Part shown: positions 8,651 through 17,038 of the stretch, piece after piece
Position numbering within the stretch: position 1 is the stretch's first letter
How the letters are laid out: the number at the start of each line of letters is the position of its first letter
Assembly: GCA_020882975.1 (NCBI GenBank)
Contig: JAHRFD010000002.1
Location: forward strand, 70,039 to 134,038
Direction: 5' to 3'
Length of the DNA: 64,000 nucleotides
From: Microcoleus sp. EPA2
GTDB lineage: Bacteria > Cyanobacteriota > Cyanobacteriia > Cyanobacteriales > Microcoleaceae
Translations under genes and position numbers: made by a program
Notes under the pieces: generated by a model
What the model was told of the DNA's origin: nothing
Database searches by the model: none
Seen by the model: the letters and a program-made list of their open reading frames with translations, nothing else

Positions 8651-10018
8651 TTAATTTTGACAACAAGTTCTCACATATTCTCGAACAACAAGAGATAAAT
8701 CAAACAATACTTTATTTCCTTCTATTCTTTGGAGTAAATAACGTTGACCCAACGATCGCAACCCATTCATCAAGTCCATTGATGACAGAGATAAACTTTG
8801 TCTTAAATCTTCCCTTGACACAGGTAAGTCAAATTTACTTAATTGTAAAAGAATCTCTTGTTCTGTGGGTGATAGCCGTTTGAATAATTCAGTCAACCTA
8901 GATTTCATATCTTTAGTGACAATTAAACTGTCTTCTTGTAAAAAATCAGCAACTTTGCCACCAAAAATACTTTTAATTAAACTGGCAATATCTTTTAAAT
9001 CAACGAAATTTCCTCCGTACATATCGCTAAACTCCGCCCAGGCTTCATCATCTTTTAGTCCCCATTTTTTGAAGATTTCTGTATTGTCTAATCCTTGTAA
9101 ATCTAAGCACTTAATAGGATATAAATCCTCATCCAGACTAATCATTTCTTGACATTGTTCCTGACTTATTAAAATCAAGCTACTTTGATGTTCTAGATTT
9201 GTCATCATTTTCAATAAATTTTGGAAATTTTTAGATTCCGTTTTGAACTCTCCTGCCAATTCTCCCTTAATAAATAATTCTTGGAAATCATCAAGGACGA
9301 TTAAACATCTTTGCTGACGTAAAAGATTGAAAAACTGAGTTAACTTATTATCAGTTTGAAGAGAATCGCGATCGACACCTATGATAATTTCATTAATAAT
9401 GCCATCTAAAGATTGAGATAGTTTGAGGTTTTTCCAGATTACTACCTCAAAATGTGCTAAATTTAGGTCAACAAACTGTTTGACTAGGGTGGTTTTGCCA
9501 ATTCCACTTAATCCTAAAACTGAGACTAGATGAAGATTTTGGTCGATTAACCAGTGGGAGAGGGTTTGAAGTTCGGTTGTGCGATCGTAAAAAATGGTGA
9601 TTTTAGGGGCTAGGCTTAAATCACGATACAGAGATTTAGATTGATTTTCAGTTATATTCTCTTGATTGTCTTTATTTGTATTATATAAAAATTCTCGATT
9701 AAAATTAAAATTGTAATTGCTACCGTTTACATGACAAATATTTTGATTTTGAGATGATTGTATATGCAGTCTTTGGAAGGTAGAGCGAAAATTGTACTTA
9801 TTAATATCTTCACCTAACTGTTCAGATAAAATTTGCCATAGCTGACGCCCAACATTTCTAACACGACTTTCGCTGCGGTTACATTCATCAGCAATTTCAT
9901 CATAGGTTTTTCCCTGATAAACCCCTGTAATTACGGATTTTTGCACATCATCCAAGTGTTTTCCTGTGTTAGTGAAAATCAACCTATCGGCACATTGTAA
10001 AACCTCTGTAACATTCAT
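8651..10018 (-). CDS. STAND ATPase with N-terminal HTH (NB-ARC/NACHT-like)
   Basis: With the ATG at 10018 (MNVTEVLQCADRLIF) the protein has 455 residues. The longer frame to 10114 adds an AT-rich, poorly protein-like leader. Residues 1-75 resemble the HTH found in cyanobacterial vWA/MoxR-associated and NB-ARC proteins (YDEIADECNRSESRVRNVGRQLW). The P-loop is GLSGIGKTTL (about 169-178), and Walker B is CLIVLDDF. The C-terminal quarter looks like a winged helix (LSPTEQEILLQLSKFDLPVSREDL). No TPR, WD40 or effector domain follows, so it is a short STAND protein. Its 5' end faces the operon starting at 10457, with about 440 bases between. It may be a sensor switch for that operon, but this is inference. 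Confidence 0.85.
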   Translation of the reverse strand: MNVTEVLQCADRLIFTNTGKHLDDVQKSVITGVYQGKTYDEIADECNRSESRVRNVGRQLWQILSEQLGEDINKYNFRSTFQRLHIQSSQNQNICHVNGSNYNFNFNREFLYNTNKDNQENITENQSKSLYRDLSLAPKITIFYDRTTELQTLSHWLIDQNLHLVSVLGLSGIGKTTLVKQFVDLNLAHFEVVIWKNLKLSQSLDGIINEIIIGVDRDSLQTDNKLTQFFNLLRQQRCLIVLDDFQELFIKGELAGEFKTESKNFQNLLKMMTNLEHQSSLILISQEQCQEMISLDEDLYPIKCLDLQGLDNTEIFKKWGLKDDEAWAEFSDMYGGNFVDLKDIASLIKSIFGGKVADFLQEDSLIVTKDMKSRLTELFKRLSPTEQEILLQLSKFDLPVSREDLRQSLSLSSMDLMNGLRSLGQRYLLQRIEGNKVLFDLSLVVREYVRTCCQN

Positions 10019-10204
10019 AAAATGTATCCACAGTAAATTTATGACAATTATAGTATATTTTAAGACATTTAATTGATTTTTGTTAATTTTAGTTTGATTT
10101 TTATAAAAAAACACAAGATAAAATAAGACATTTTAAGCTTGTGTTCGTTTATCAAAGTATGTATAGTGATTTTTATGATTTTGTTTTGAACAAGGCACTT
10201 CAGT

Positions 10205-10381
10205 ATGTCAATGCCCCAAGAAATGACTGATGCTAATCTTAGATCGATTCCATCCGGTTTATCTGGCATTTATGCAATATACCATGATTTTGATGGAGAA
10301 ATTGATACTGCTTATGTAGGAAGAGCCAAAGGGACACCCGGAAGTTGTATTAAGACAAGACTGCAAAAACATTTTAAGTGA
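10205..10381 (+). pseudogene. Short GIY-YIG nuclease-like fragment
   Basis: A 58-codon frame (MSMPQEMTDAN...) contains SGLSGIYAIYHD and TAYVGRA followed by IKTRLQKHFK and a stop. This is the start of a GIY-YIG nuclease domain: the two tyrosine motifs and the arginine helix. The rest of the domain, including the metal-binding glutamate, is absent, so the gene is probably truncated. It could be a short functional protein. It lies between the STAND gene and the vWA operon. Confidence 0.45.
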
Positions 10382-10456
10382 ATTAAAAATCTTCTTAAAA
10401 TTCATCTCGATCAGACAGAGTTCAACACAAGTTAGTGACAATAGAGGTAAAAGTTT

Positions 10457-11128
10457 ATGAGTGATGGTCAAAGTGTTAAGTATGCAGTGGACTTGGTGAT
10501 GTGTATTGATGGCACAGGTTCAATGGGTCATTTAATTGAAGAAGTGAAGTCAGCCGCTCTCAAGTTTTACGAGCAGCTAGAAGCTAAGATGAAAGAAAAA
10601 AGTAAAAAAATAGATCAACTGAGAGCTAGGGTAATTGTATTTCGGGATTATTGGGCCGATCCAGCCGATAAAGTGATGCAATGTTCTGAGTTTTTTGACT
10701 TGCGATCGCAGTCCTCCGATTTTGCTAATTTTGTCTCTCCAATTAAAGCTGACGGTGGCGGTGACGAACCGGAAAATGGCTTAGAAGCAGTGGGGTTAGC
10801 ACTTAAGTCAAAGTGGGAAAAAGGAGACTTTAGCAAGCAACGATATGTGGTCGTTGTTTACACCGATGCTAGCGCTCATAGTTTAGACAAAGGCCCTAAA
10901 CCCAGTCACTATCCTAATGATATACCAAAAAGCTTTGATGATTTGACGGATTACTGGCACGATATACCAACATCAGCCAAGCGTTTATTACTGTTTGCAC
11001 CTGATGCTGAACCCTGGACAATGATGAGTAGCTGGGAAAATACGATTCATTATGTTTCGGAAGCAGGTAATGGATTAGAAGAACTAGAAATAGATCAAAT
11101 TTTAGAAGCGATATCGGGGAGCATATAA
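10457..11128 (+). CDS. vWA-domain protein, TerY-like
   Basis: The 223-residue protein is a single von Willebrand factor A domain. The metal site is CIDGTGSMGHLIEEV (DxTxS variant, Asp18), with the later acidic positions in GGGDEPENGLEAVGLAL and VVVVYTDAS. The DGTGSM form and the DEPENGLEA stretch are typical of TerY-type vWA proteins. It is cytoplasmic, as no signal peptide or membrane helix is present. It is the first gene of a plus-strand set with a PP2C phosphatase, a kinase and a zinc-ribbon protein, which matches the TerY-P triad defined by comparative genomics of tellurite and chemical stress systems. Confidence 0.88.
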   Translation: MSDGQSVKYAVDLVMCIDGTGSMGHLIEEVKSAALKFYEQLEAKMKEKSKKIDQLRARVIVFRDYWADPADKVMQCSEFFDLRSQSSDFANFVSPIKADGGGDEPENGLEAVGLALKSKWEKGDFSKQRYVVVVYTDASAHSLDKGPKPSHYPNDIPKSFDDLTDYWHDIPTSAKRLLLFAPDAEPWTMMSSWENTIHYVSEAGNGLEELEIDQILEAISGSI

Positions 11129-11227
11129 GCCGGTTTGTTAATGAGCTATCTAAGTTAACTTAATTACCCACAGATGTATTAAGTTAACTTTTTACATAAC
11201 CTACAATTTTAAATAAAAGATTCAATT

Positions 11228-13012
11228 ATGGCTATGACTAAATTTAATTTAGTAGTAAATATAGAAGTTGCTGAAGGCAAAGGCGAAGATGCCAACCTAG
11301 CTGAAGATTTTGGACAAACTTTCTTGATGGGCGTGTTTGACGGATTAGGAGGCCGATCGGCTGGTTACGGTGGTAAAACAGGGGGACGTATTGCCTCAGA
11401 AGAATCATCTCAAATCAGCAAAACATTCTTCAAACAATGGCACGGTGAAATAAAGCCAGAAAATGTCATTCAATTACAACAAGAAATTTGCCGATCGCTG
11501 AAAATTAAAGCAGATATCGAGATGCAGCCGAAAACTTCATCTCGGCTAAAAGGTTCTTTAGTGGAACATAAACTTTGTACAACGATTGCCCTTGCTAGCA
11601 TTCCCAAGCAAAAAGGGCAAGAAAGGATTTTTGAAGCTAACTTGGCTTGGATGGGAGATTCACGAATTTATTTTCTCAGTCCAACTAAAGGTTTACAACA
11701 ACTGACCAAAGATGACTTAGTAACTCCCAAAGATGCCTTAGAAATGTTGAGACAAGATCCACCCATGTCTCAATATTTAACCGCCCATATAAATCCGACA
11801 TGGCAAATTCATTTTCAGCATTATGATATTAAAGAACCTGGCTGTTTTTTAGCTTGTACTGACGGCTGTTTCCAGTATTTTTCTGCTCCTTGGGAATTTG
11901 AAAAATTGTTGCTAGAGATGCTCTCTAAGTCAGAAGGGGATACAATGGAAAAAAATACTTGGCAACAATTAATTAAACAAAGATACACAGAGATTAAGCA
12001 AGATGATGTTTCTTTAATTCTCTATCCAGTAGGATTTAACGGGATCAAGCACTTAAAGAGTTCTTATCAAGAGCGTTTGCAGTATCTACAAGAAAACTTT
12101 ATTTCTCCTACGGCTAATACTCGCTATGAGGATTTACAAAACCTGTGGGAAAAGTATAAAATTGATTATGAATATTATTTGCCATTCATTCAGGATATTC
12201 AGCCAACCGCTAATTCTCAACCGCCAGTGTCAGAAGCGAAACCCTCCCCAGCCAGTTCAACCAGTTCAAGTTTGAGTACAACTGACCCCTTCAAAAAAAT
12301 TACTAATTTATCTAAACATAAAGCAACAGCTAATGCTGAAAAAATTAAAAGTTTGCTGGATCGGGCTAAGTGTTGTTATGACAACAATCAACTAAAAGAA
12401 GCTCAAGATTGGTGTAATCAAGTTTTGGAGATTGATCCTCATCACAGTGAATGTAAATATATTTTAGGATTGATTTACACTAAATTAGCTTTCTTTGAAA
12501 CAGATTTTGTTCCAAAACAAAACTTATTACAAAAGGCCGCTTTCTGCTTGGAAGAAGTAGTTAGCAAAAATAATGGAGAAGAAATTATAGAATCGTCCCG
12601 AAATCTAGGTTTTATTTACTATCATTTAAACCAATGGGACAATGCCGTTTTCTTTTATCAACAATTTTTTAATAGTCCGGGTGCGGAAAATCGCGACTAC
12701 TGGGAAGAACACTTAGATGCGTTCGTTACCTCCCTGAAATCAATAGGCAATAAAAATAAAGCAGCCAATGCAGCTATTCAGTTTTGTCTGCGTCTAGTTA
12801 ATAGCAATAGCATTTTACCCTACGGAAAAAAGGCTTCGCTTTATTACTTTATGGCAGTTTTGCAAGAAATAGAAGGAGAATTAAACGCCGCATTGAATAG
12901 CCTTAAAACAATATTAACATCGTCTTCAGAAGTTAATATTGAACTTAGAGCAAAAGCTCAAAAAAAGTATCAAGAAATTCAGAATAAATTAAAACATAGG
13001 GGGTTTTATTAA
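11228..13012 (+). CDS. PP2C-type protein phosphatase with TPR domain
   Basis: The protein has 594 residues. Residues 1-270 form a PP2C metal-dependent phosphatase: the first acidic pair near 20, GVFDGLGGRSAG (Asp38), MGDSRIYFL (142-150), ACTDGCFQYF (TDG 211-213) and KQDDVSLIL (Asp259-260). All metal ligands are present, so it should be active. A Ser/Pro-rich linker (about 325-355) leads to TPR-type helices (about 370-590). It is expected to remove phosphates added by the kinase encoded just downstream, whose ATG is 3 bases past this stop. The TPR part may bind the vWA partner or the substrate. Confidence 0.9.
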   Translation: MAMTKFNLVVNIEVAEGKGEDANLAEDFGQTFLMGVFDGLGGRSAGYGGKTGGRIASEESSQISKTFFKQWHGEIKPENVIQLQQEICRSLKIKADIEMQPKTSSRLKGSLVEHKLCTTIALASIPKQKGQERIFEANLAWMGDSRIYFLSPTKGLQQLTKDDLVTPKDALEMLRQDPPMSQYLTAHINPTWQIHFQHYDIKEPGCFLACTDGCFQYFSAPWEFEKLLLEMLSKSEGDTMEKNTWQQLIKQRYTEIKQDDVSLILYPVGFNGIKHLKSSYQERLQYLQENFISPTANTRYEDLQNLWEKYKIDYEYYLPFIQDIQPTANSQPPVSEAKPSPASSTSSSLSTTDPFKKITNLSKHKATANAEKIKSLLDRAKCCYDNNQLKEAQDWCNQVLEIDPHHSECKYILGLIYTKLAFFETDFVPKQNLLQKAAFCLEEVVSKNNGEEIIESSRNLGFIYYHLNQWDNAVFFYQQFFNSPGAENRDYWEEHLDAFVTSLKSIGNKNKAANAAIQFCLRLVNSNSILPYGKKASLYYFMAVLQEIEGELNAALNSLKTILTSSSEVNIELRAKAQKKYQEIQNKLKHRGFY

Positions 13013-13015
13013 ACT

Positions 13016-14020
13016 ATGTCTTACAAAGAAGGTGATGTGATTACTGACAAATATCTAGTAACCCGTGACTTTGATAGTGCTAACGGGGGTCAATGCCAAT
13101 GGGGTTTTGCTCTGAATATACACGATGGAAACGAATATTTTGTTAAAAAATTCCTCAGTCCAGTTTATCCAGGTGAAGATGCACCAGGAAGCGAAAAAGG
13201 AAAACAAAAGCGGCGCGATCAGTGTGAAGAATTTGCGAGAAAACAGCTAGCTATTCAAACAGCACTATCTGCTTGTGGTGCAGGGGGATCGGTAGTAGTG
13301 ATGGTGGACTTTTTTAAGTACGGTGATGATTATGGCGAACATTTCTTCAAAGTCTGCCAAAAAGTCGATACCAGTTCCTTATCAAAGGAAATACATAAAC
13401 TAGAGCAAAAAAAGCGTTTATTTGTGATGCTAACAGCAGCAGGTGCGCTGAAAATTTTACACTCCAATGGCATTGTCCATCTTGACTTGAAACCAGATAA
13501 TGTGCTGATTCAAGAATGGGAAGGAAGGCAAGTTGCTAAAATTATTGATTTTGATAGTAGTATTCTTGAAGGAGAATTGATCGCGGCGGAATTTTTAGTC
13601 GGCGATCCAGTATATTATTCCCCAGAATTTGCCAAACATATCGCCACAGCAGGAAAGACACCCGCACCCACTAAAAAATCTGATATTTTTTCCCTGGGTT
13701 TAATTTTCAGTCAATATTGGACAGGTGATCGTCCGATGTTATCAGAAAAGTATACTTATGCTCACGAAGCTATTCTGGATCGAAAAAAACTGGAATTACC
13801 GTCGATTAAAAATACAACTAAATTGCGCGGTACTCTCATTCGAGAAGATCCACTAGATACCGAAGTGCGTAAACTAATAGGAGAGATGTTAGCTTTAAAC
13901 CATGAAGAAAGACCTGATATTAATCAAGTTCATCAAAGAATAAAGTATTATTATAATAATGGTGTTCCACCCAAAGATGGTAGAAATAAGCTAAGCATCA
14001 ATCTGAAGCCCAAATTATGA
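13016..14020 (+). CDS. Ser/Thr protein kinase
   Basis: The protein has 334 residues. It has a kinase fold with a loose glycine loop (DSANGGQCQWGFAL), an ATP-binding Lys in YFVKKFL (about 44-45), the catalytic HLDLKPDN (155-162, Asp157) and DFD at 178-180 in place of DFG. The activation segment ends YYSPEF, and IFSLGLIFSQYWTG is the helix-F region. The metal-binding Asp is kept, so activity is likely despite the DFD change. No membrane helix or sensor domain follows. It is tightly linked to the PP2C gene (3 bases) and 13 bases from the zinc-ribbon gene, so one transcript is likely. Confidence 0.92.
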   Translation: MSYKEGDVITDKYLVTRDFDSANGGQCQWGFALNIHDGNEYFVKKFLSPVYPGEDAPGSEKGKQKRRDQCEEFARKQLAIQTALSACGAGGSVVVMVDFFKYGDDYGEHFFKVCQKVDTSSLSKEIHKLEQKKRLFVMLTAAGALKILHSNGIVHLDLKPDNVLIQEWEGRQVAKIIDFDSSILEGELIAAEFLVGDPVYYSPEFAKHIATAGKTPAPTKKSDIFSLGLIFSQYWTGDRPMLSEKYTYAHEAILDRKKLELPSIKNTTKLRGTLIREDPLDTEVRKLIGEMLALNHEERPDINQVHQRIKYYYNNGVPPKDGRNKLSINLKPKL

Positions 14021-14033
14021 AATTTTTGATTTT

Positions 14034-14612
14034 ATGAAAAAAACTTACCAGTGTAAAGGTTGTGGGAATGAAGTTGTTTCACTGATGAAGCCTTCAGAGT
14101 GTCAGGTTTGTACAGGACGAGAATGGACGAGATTAGCTACGAGTAAACCGATTGATTCAGGAGATGAAACTATGGCTATTGATAAAGATTTATTTTCTTC
14201 CTTTAAATTTAGATCTACAATCGAGGGTTATTGCCGAGATATTGGCTGGAAGATTTCTAGTATTGATAATCAAATAGCTGTAATTAAGTTTGATATGGAA
14301 TCGGGAAGTACACAAACTTTATTTATTGTCAAGTACGATTCAACTCTTGAGTTTTCTTGTCCGAGTGGCTTGAAATTTGACGACATCGATGACATACCAC
14401 ATAATCTGTCTACGTTTCTTCTTGGCAAAAATGCTGAATATAAACTCGGTTTTTGGGCTTTGCAAAAAATAGGAGAAAAACAGACATTCTCAATTATTCA
14501 TAATGCAGAGATGAGCTTAATAGATGTTAATTATTTCAGGAAGATACTAATTATTTTGGTAGAAAAATGTGATGAGTTTGAACAAAACATTGAAACATTA
14601 ATCAATAGTTAA
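14034..14612 (+). CDS. Zinc-ribbon protein of unknown function
   Basis: This 192-residue protein has a zinc ribbon at the N-terminus (Cys7, Cys10, Cys23, Cys26). After a linker from about residue 55 comes a mixed alpha/beta domain (IEGYCRDIGWKISSIDNQIAVIKFDMESGSTQ) that recalls the CesT/YbjN-like chaperone fold, but I cannot name a family with confidence. The gene follows the kinase by 13 bases and is almost certainly in the same operon. It may be a scaffold or target of the phosphorylation triad (inference). Confidence 0.75.
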   Translation: MKKTYQCKGCGNEVVSLMKPSECQVCTGREWTRLATSKPIDSGDETMAIDKDLFSSFKFRSTIEGYCRDIGWKISSIDNQIAVIKFDMESGSTQTLFIVKYDSTLEFSCPSGLKFDDIDDIPHNLSTFLLGKNAEYKLGFWALQKIGEKQTFSIIHNAEMSLIDVNYFRKILIILVEKCDEFEQNIETLINS

Positions 14613-14731
14613 TAGTTAGAGTTTATGGAAATGACTTGCTTTTTTGGATGTGGGTGTTGAATGTAGAACGATCGCCCCTGCCCAACACCCACCACTTCAA
14701 CGGCTCTTTTGTGGATGTATTTTTCAGAACC

Positions 14732-14830
14732 AGGACTTACGCATGGGGGCCAAAAACCCGGTTTCCCCGTCAATATTTATCGAAAAAGCGACGATTTTTG
14801 GAAGAAACCGGGTTTTTTGTGTAAGCCCTA
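14732..14830. repeat. MITE-like inverted repeat, 'ggacttacgca' family
   Basis: The ends AGGACTTACGCA and TGTGTAAGCCCT are imperfect terminal inverted repeats. Inside lies a perfect 13-bp inverted pair, AAAAACCCGGTTT (14752-14764) and AAACCGGGTTTTT (14805-14817). The element is 99 bp. A related one with the same 'aaacccggtttc...gtgcgtaagtc' sequence lies at 32758-32846. Open frames across it are not genes. Confidence 0.7.
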
Positions 14831-14896
14831 AGAACTATACCCTCCTGACTCTAAATAGGTGATGATAAGAATAGTACCTATTCAAAAGTTCTCTCA

Positions 14897-15307
14897 ATGA
14901 CTTTTATCCCATCCGAAGCGTTTAAATCTATTAGTTATCCCGATCGCACTGTAGAAAGGGCCGATCGCGCGATCCGGTGCAGCCCATTTCAATTACACTT
15001 CTTCCAGACCATCCGCGATAACAGCGTTTTCCTAACTGCGATCGCCTCAAATTCCGGTGTCGAACGCGGCTACACCCGATCGCCCGTAGCCGAACTCACA
15101 GCCGAAAACTCCCTGCTGTGGCTGATCCAAGTCGGCGTACTGCGGCGAGAAGTAGATGGACAAGGGATTACCGACAGTTTTCGCCTCACGCCCCTAGGCC
15201 GCCAACTCGTGGAAAAATGGGAACAGGAAGGAAATAAAGTGCCGGATGCTTCATTGTGCGATCGTATTGGAAATACCTTTAGCCGCGGGTTGGGACTATT
15301 TCTATGA
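14897..15307 (+). CDS. Conserved cyanobacterial hypothetical protein
   Basis: The 136-residue protein has a patterned sequence (SPFQLHFFQTIRDNSVFLTAIAS, then ENSLLWLIQVGVLRREVDGQGITDSFRLTPLGRQLVEKW) that looks like a winged-helix fold, with the last part as the wing. I have the impression of a family confined to cyanobacteria (possibly Npun_F0494-like), from memory only. No catalytic motif is present. The ATG at 14897 is chosen because the region upstream is non-coding. It is a single gene between repeat elements. Confidence 0.7.
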   Translation: MTFIPSEAFKSISYPDRTVERADRAIRCSPFQLHFFQTIRDNSVFLTAIASNSGVERGYTRSPVAELTAENSLLWLIQVGVLRREVDGQGITDSFRLTPLGRQLVEKWEQEGNKVPDASLCDRIGNTFSRGLGLFL

Positions 15308-15338
15308 GCTTTTCTTGCTTGCCACAGTCTGACAGATA

Positions 15339-15630
15339 GTCCGACAGTCCGACAATCCGACAATCCGACAGTCCGACAGTCCGACAGGGAATGAATTCCC
15401 TGTCTCATAGCGAAAGTCGGTTAAAACCGACTGCAAGTCTAAATTCAACTTGATATTGAGTTTCGCATAAAACCGACTGCAAGTCTAAATTCAACTTGAT
15501 ATTGAGTTTCGCATAAAATCGACTGCAAGTCTAAATTCAACTTGATGTTGAGTTTGCCATTTCACGTAAATCAACCTCCTCAGTCCTCTTTCAGAGGACT
15601 TGCGCTATGAGACAGGGATTTCAATCCCTG
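15339..15630. repeat. Symmetric composite palindrome block
   Basis: Reading left to right: six reversed octamers GTCCGACA (15339-15386), hairpin CAGGGAATGAATTCCCTG (15385-15402), GTCGGTTAAAACCGAC (15416-15431), three copies of a 46-bp unit, AGTCCTCTTTCAGAGGACT (15582-15600) and CAGGGATTTCAATCCCTG (15613-15630). A forward octamer array follows. Linkers TCTCATAGCG and CGCTATGAGA between hairpins are inverted copies, so the whole block is one large interrupted palindrome. It uses the same modules as 1-583 and 1151-1417. Confidence 0.85.
15431..15555. repeat. 46-bp tandem repeat, about 2.7 copies
   Basis: The unit starts CTGCAAGTCTAAATTCAACT and recurs at 15431, 15477 and 15523, each 46 bases apart. 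Copies one and two are nearly identical; the third changes 'gatattgag' to 'gatgttgag' and then fades. It sits at the centre of the composite palindrome. Confidence 0.85.
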
Positions 15631-15885
15631 TCGGACTGTCGGACTGTCGGACTGTCGGACTGTCGGACTGTCGGACTGTCGGACTGTTGGACTGTCGGAC
15701 TGTTGGACTGTCGGACTGTCGGACTGTCGGACTGTTGGACTCTGGGACTGTTGGACTGTCGGACTGTCGGACTGTCGGACTGTTGGACTCTGGGACTGTT
15801 GGACTGTCGGACTGTTGGACTCTGGGACTGTCGGACTGTCGGACTGTTGGACTGTCGGACTGTCGGATTGTCGGACTGTCGGACT
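15631..15885. repeat. Octamer array, about 32 units of TCGGACTG
   Basis: The array is 255 bases of an 8-bp repeat (TCGGACTG with variants TTGGACTG, TTGGACTC and TGGGACTG), beginning at the base after the hairpin 15613-15630. Period 8 leaves all frames open, which yields false proteins rich in SDCRTVGL or SPTVRQSD. Blocks such as TTGGACTC-TGGGACTG recur together, so larger units have been copied. Confidence 0.92.
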
Positions 15886-16012
15886 CGCCGTCAAACGAGT
15901 TCTACCCCTTAAAACCGTCAAGGGAAGGACGGGGTTTGAGACCCATTTTCTTGATCAATTAAATGCACGATCGCTTAACTAATACAAATTAAACTTAAAT
16001 CAAATTAAAACA

Positions 16013-16576
16013 ATGGTTCAAACCCCGACTAAACCTTTGACTCTCGATGAATTTCTCCAACTACCGGAAACCAAACCCGCCAGCGAATTCATCGACGGTC
16101 AAATTATCCAAAAACCTATGCCCCAAGGAAAACACAGCACAATTCAAAGCGATTTGGGTACTGACATTAACCGGGTACTCAAACCCCAACGCATCGCCCG
16201 CGCCTATCCAGAATTACGGTGCACCTTTGGCGGTCGATCGACTGTGCCCGATGTTACAGTGTTTACTTGGGAACGGATTCCCCGCGACGACAACGGCGAA
16301 GTCGCCAACACCTTCGCCATCCCCCCAGACTGGACGATCGAAATTCTTTCCCCAGACCAAAGCCAAACCAAAGTTGTCCGCAATATCCTGCACTGTCTAG
16401 CCCACGGAACCCAGATGGGCTGGTTGATTGACCCGGAAGAGAAATTAGTCTTTGTCTATTTTGCCGATCGCACCATAGCATTTTTTGAAGCACCGGGCGA
16501 TCGCCTCCCCGTTCCACCTTTCGCCGAATCCTTGAATCTGACTGTTGGTGAAATGTTCAGTTGGTTGAGTCGGTAG
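16013..16576 (+). CDS. Uma2 family (DUF820) putative endonuclease
   Basis: The protein has 187 residues and a PD-(D/E)XK-like fold as known for Uma2 proteins. It has the lead TLDEFLQLPETKPASEFIDGQII, the acidic motif VPDVTVF near 85, and IEILSPDQS near 110 in the region that normally supplies the catalytic E-x-K or E-x-S. The family is strongly expanded in cyanobacteria and its role is unsettled. This copy is diverged from the three paralogues at 36848, 37594 and 39243. No partner gene is visible. Confidence 0.85.
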   Translation: MVQTPTKPLTLDEFLQLPETKPASEFIDGQIIQKPMPQGKHSTIQSDLGTDINRVLKPQRIARAYPELRCTFGGRSTVPDVTVFTWERIPRDDNGEVANTFAIPPDWTIEILSPDQSQTKVVRNILHCLAHGTQMGWLIDPEEKLVFVYFADRTIAFFEAPGDRLPVPPFAESLNLTVGEMFSWLSR

Positions 16577-17038
16577 CGTAACCTCAATTTATGAATGATT
16601 TTTTTTTAACCACAGAGGGCGCAGAGGGCGCAGAGGTAGAGAAGAGAGAGCTCTCTACGGATTTGCTTTGAGCGAATGTGCGGTCGATCGCCTATACTGG
16701 AATATCTAACTGTCAGCTCTTCAAGCACGAGAGAGGACTAAAGTCCTGACTACAAACTAATTATGATTATTTAACCGGACTTGATAAGTAAGTCCATTTA
16801 ACTAAAATTAAAATATCGATGGCTAAAAAACTTACTGTATAAGCACTGTTCCTTCTTCCTTCTTCCTGAATTTCCCCCCTTAGGGGGGGTTCTTCCTTCT
16901 TTCTTATTTCCCCCCTTGGGGGGGGCAGGGGGGGGTGACTTCTTCCTTCTTCCTGAATTTCCCCCCTTGGGGGGGGCAGGGGGGGGTTCTTCCTTCTTCC
17001 TTCTACTAACAACTAACTACAGAAAACGTTTCTCAAAA
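16577..17038. other. Low-complexity leader upstream of ileS
   Basis: This stretch of about 460 bases contains a 'gagggcgca' duplication near 16615 and, from about 16851 to 17005, three copies of a motif pairing C6TTG7-8 blocks with 'ttcttccttcttcc' pyrimidine tracts. The C6/G8 blocks can form strong hairpins or G-quadruplexes 35-170 bases before the ileS start. No gene is seen. An open frame running in from 16916 is not a real N-terminus. Confidence 0.6.

Noticed and set aside
14636-14862. 62- and 72-codon frames after the zinc-ribbon gene
   Set aside because: They overlap the 'ggacttacgca' inverted-repeat element and have no ribosome site.
15600-15962. Open frames of 101-120 codons on both strands rich in SDCRTVGL or SPTVRQSD
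   Set aside because: They are produced by an 8-bp tandem repeat that leaves every frame open; no ribosome site and no protein-like composition.
16916-17038. 41-residue Gly/Phe-rich N-terminal extension of IleS
   Set aside because: It is translated G-run and pyrimidine repeat; the conserved protein starts at 17039.
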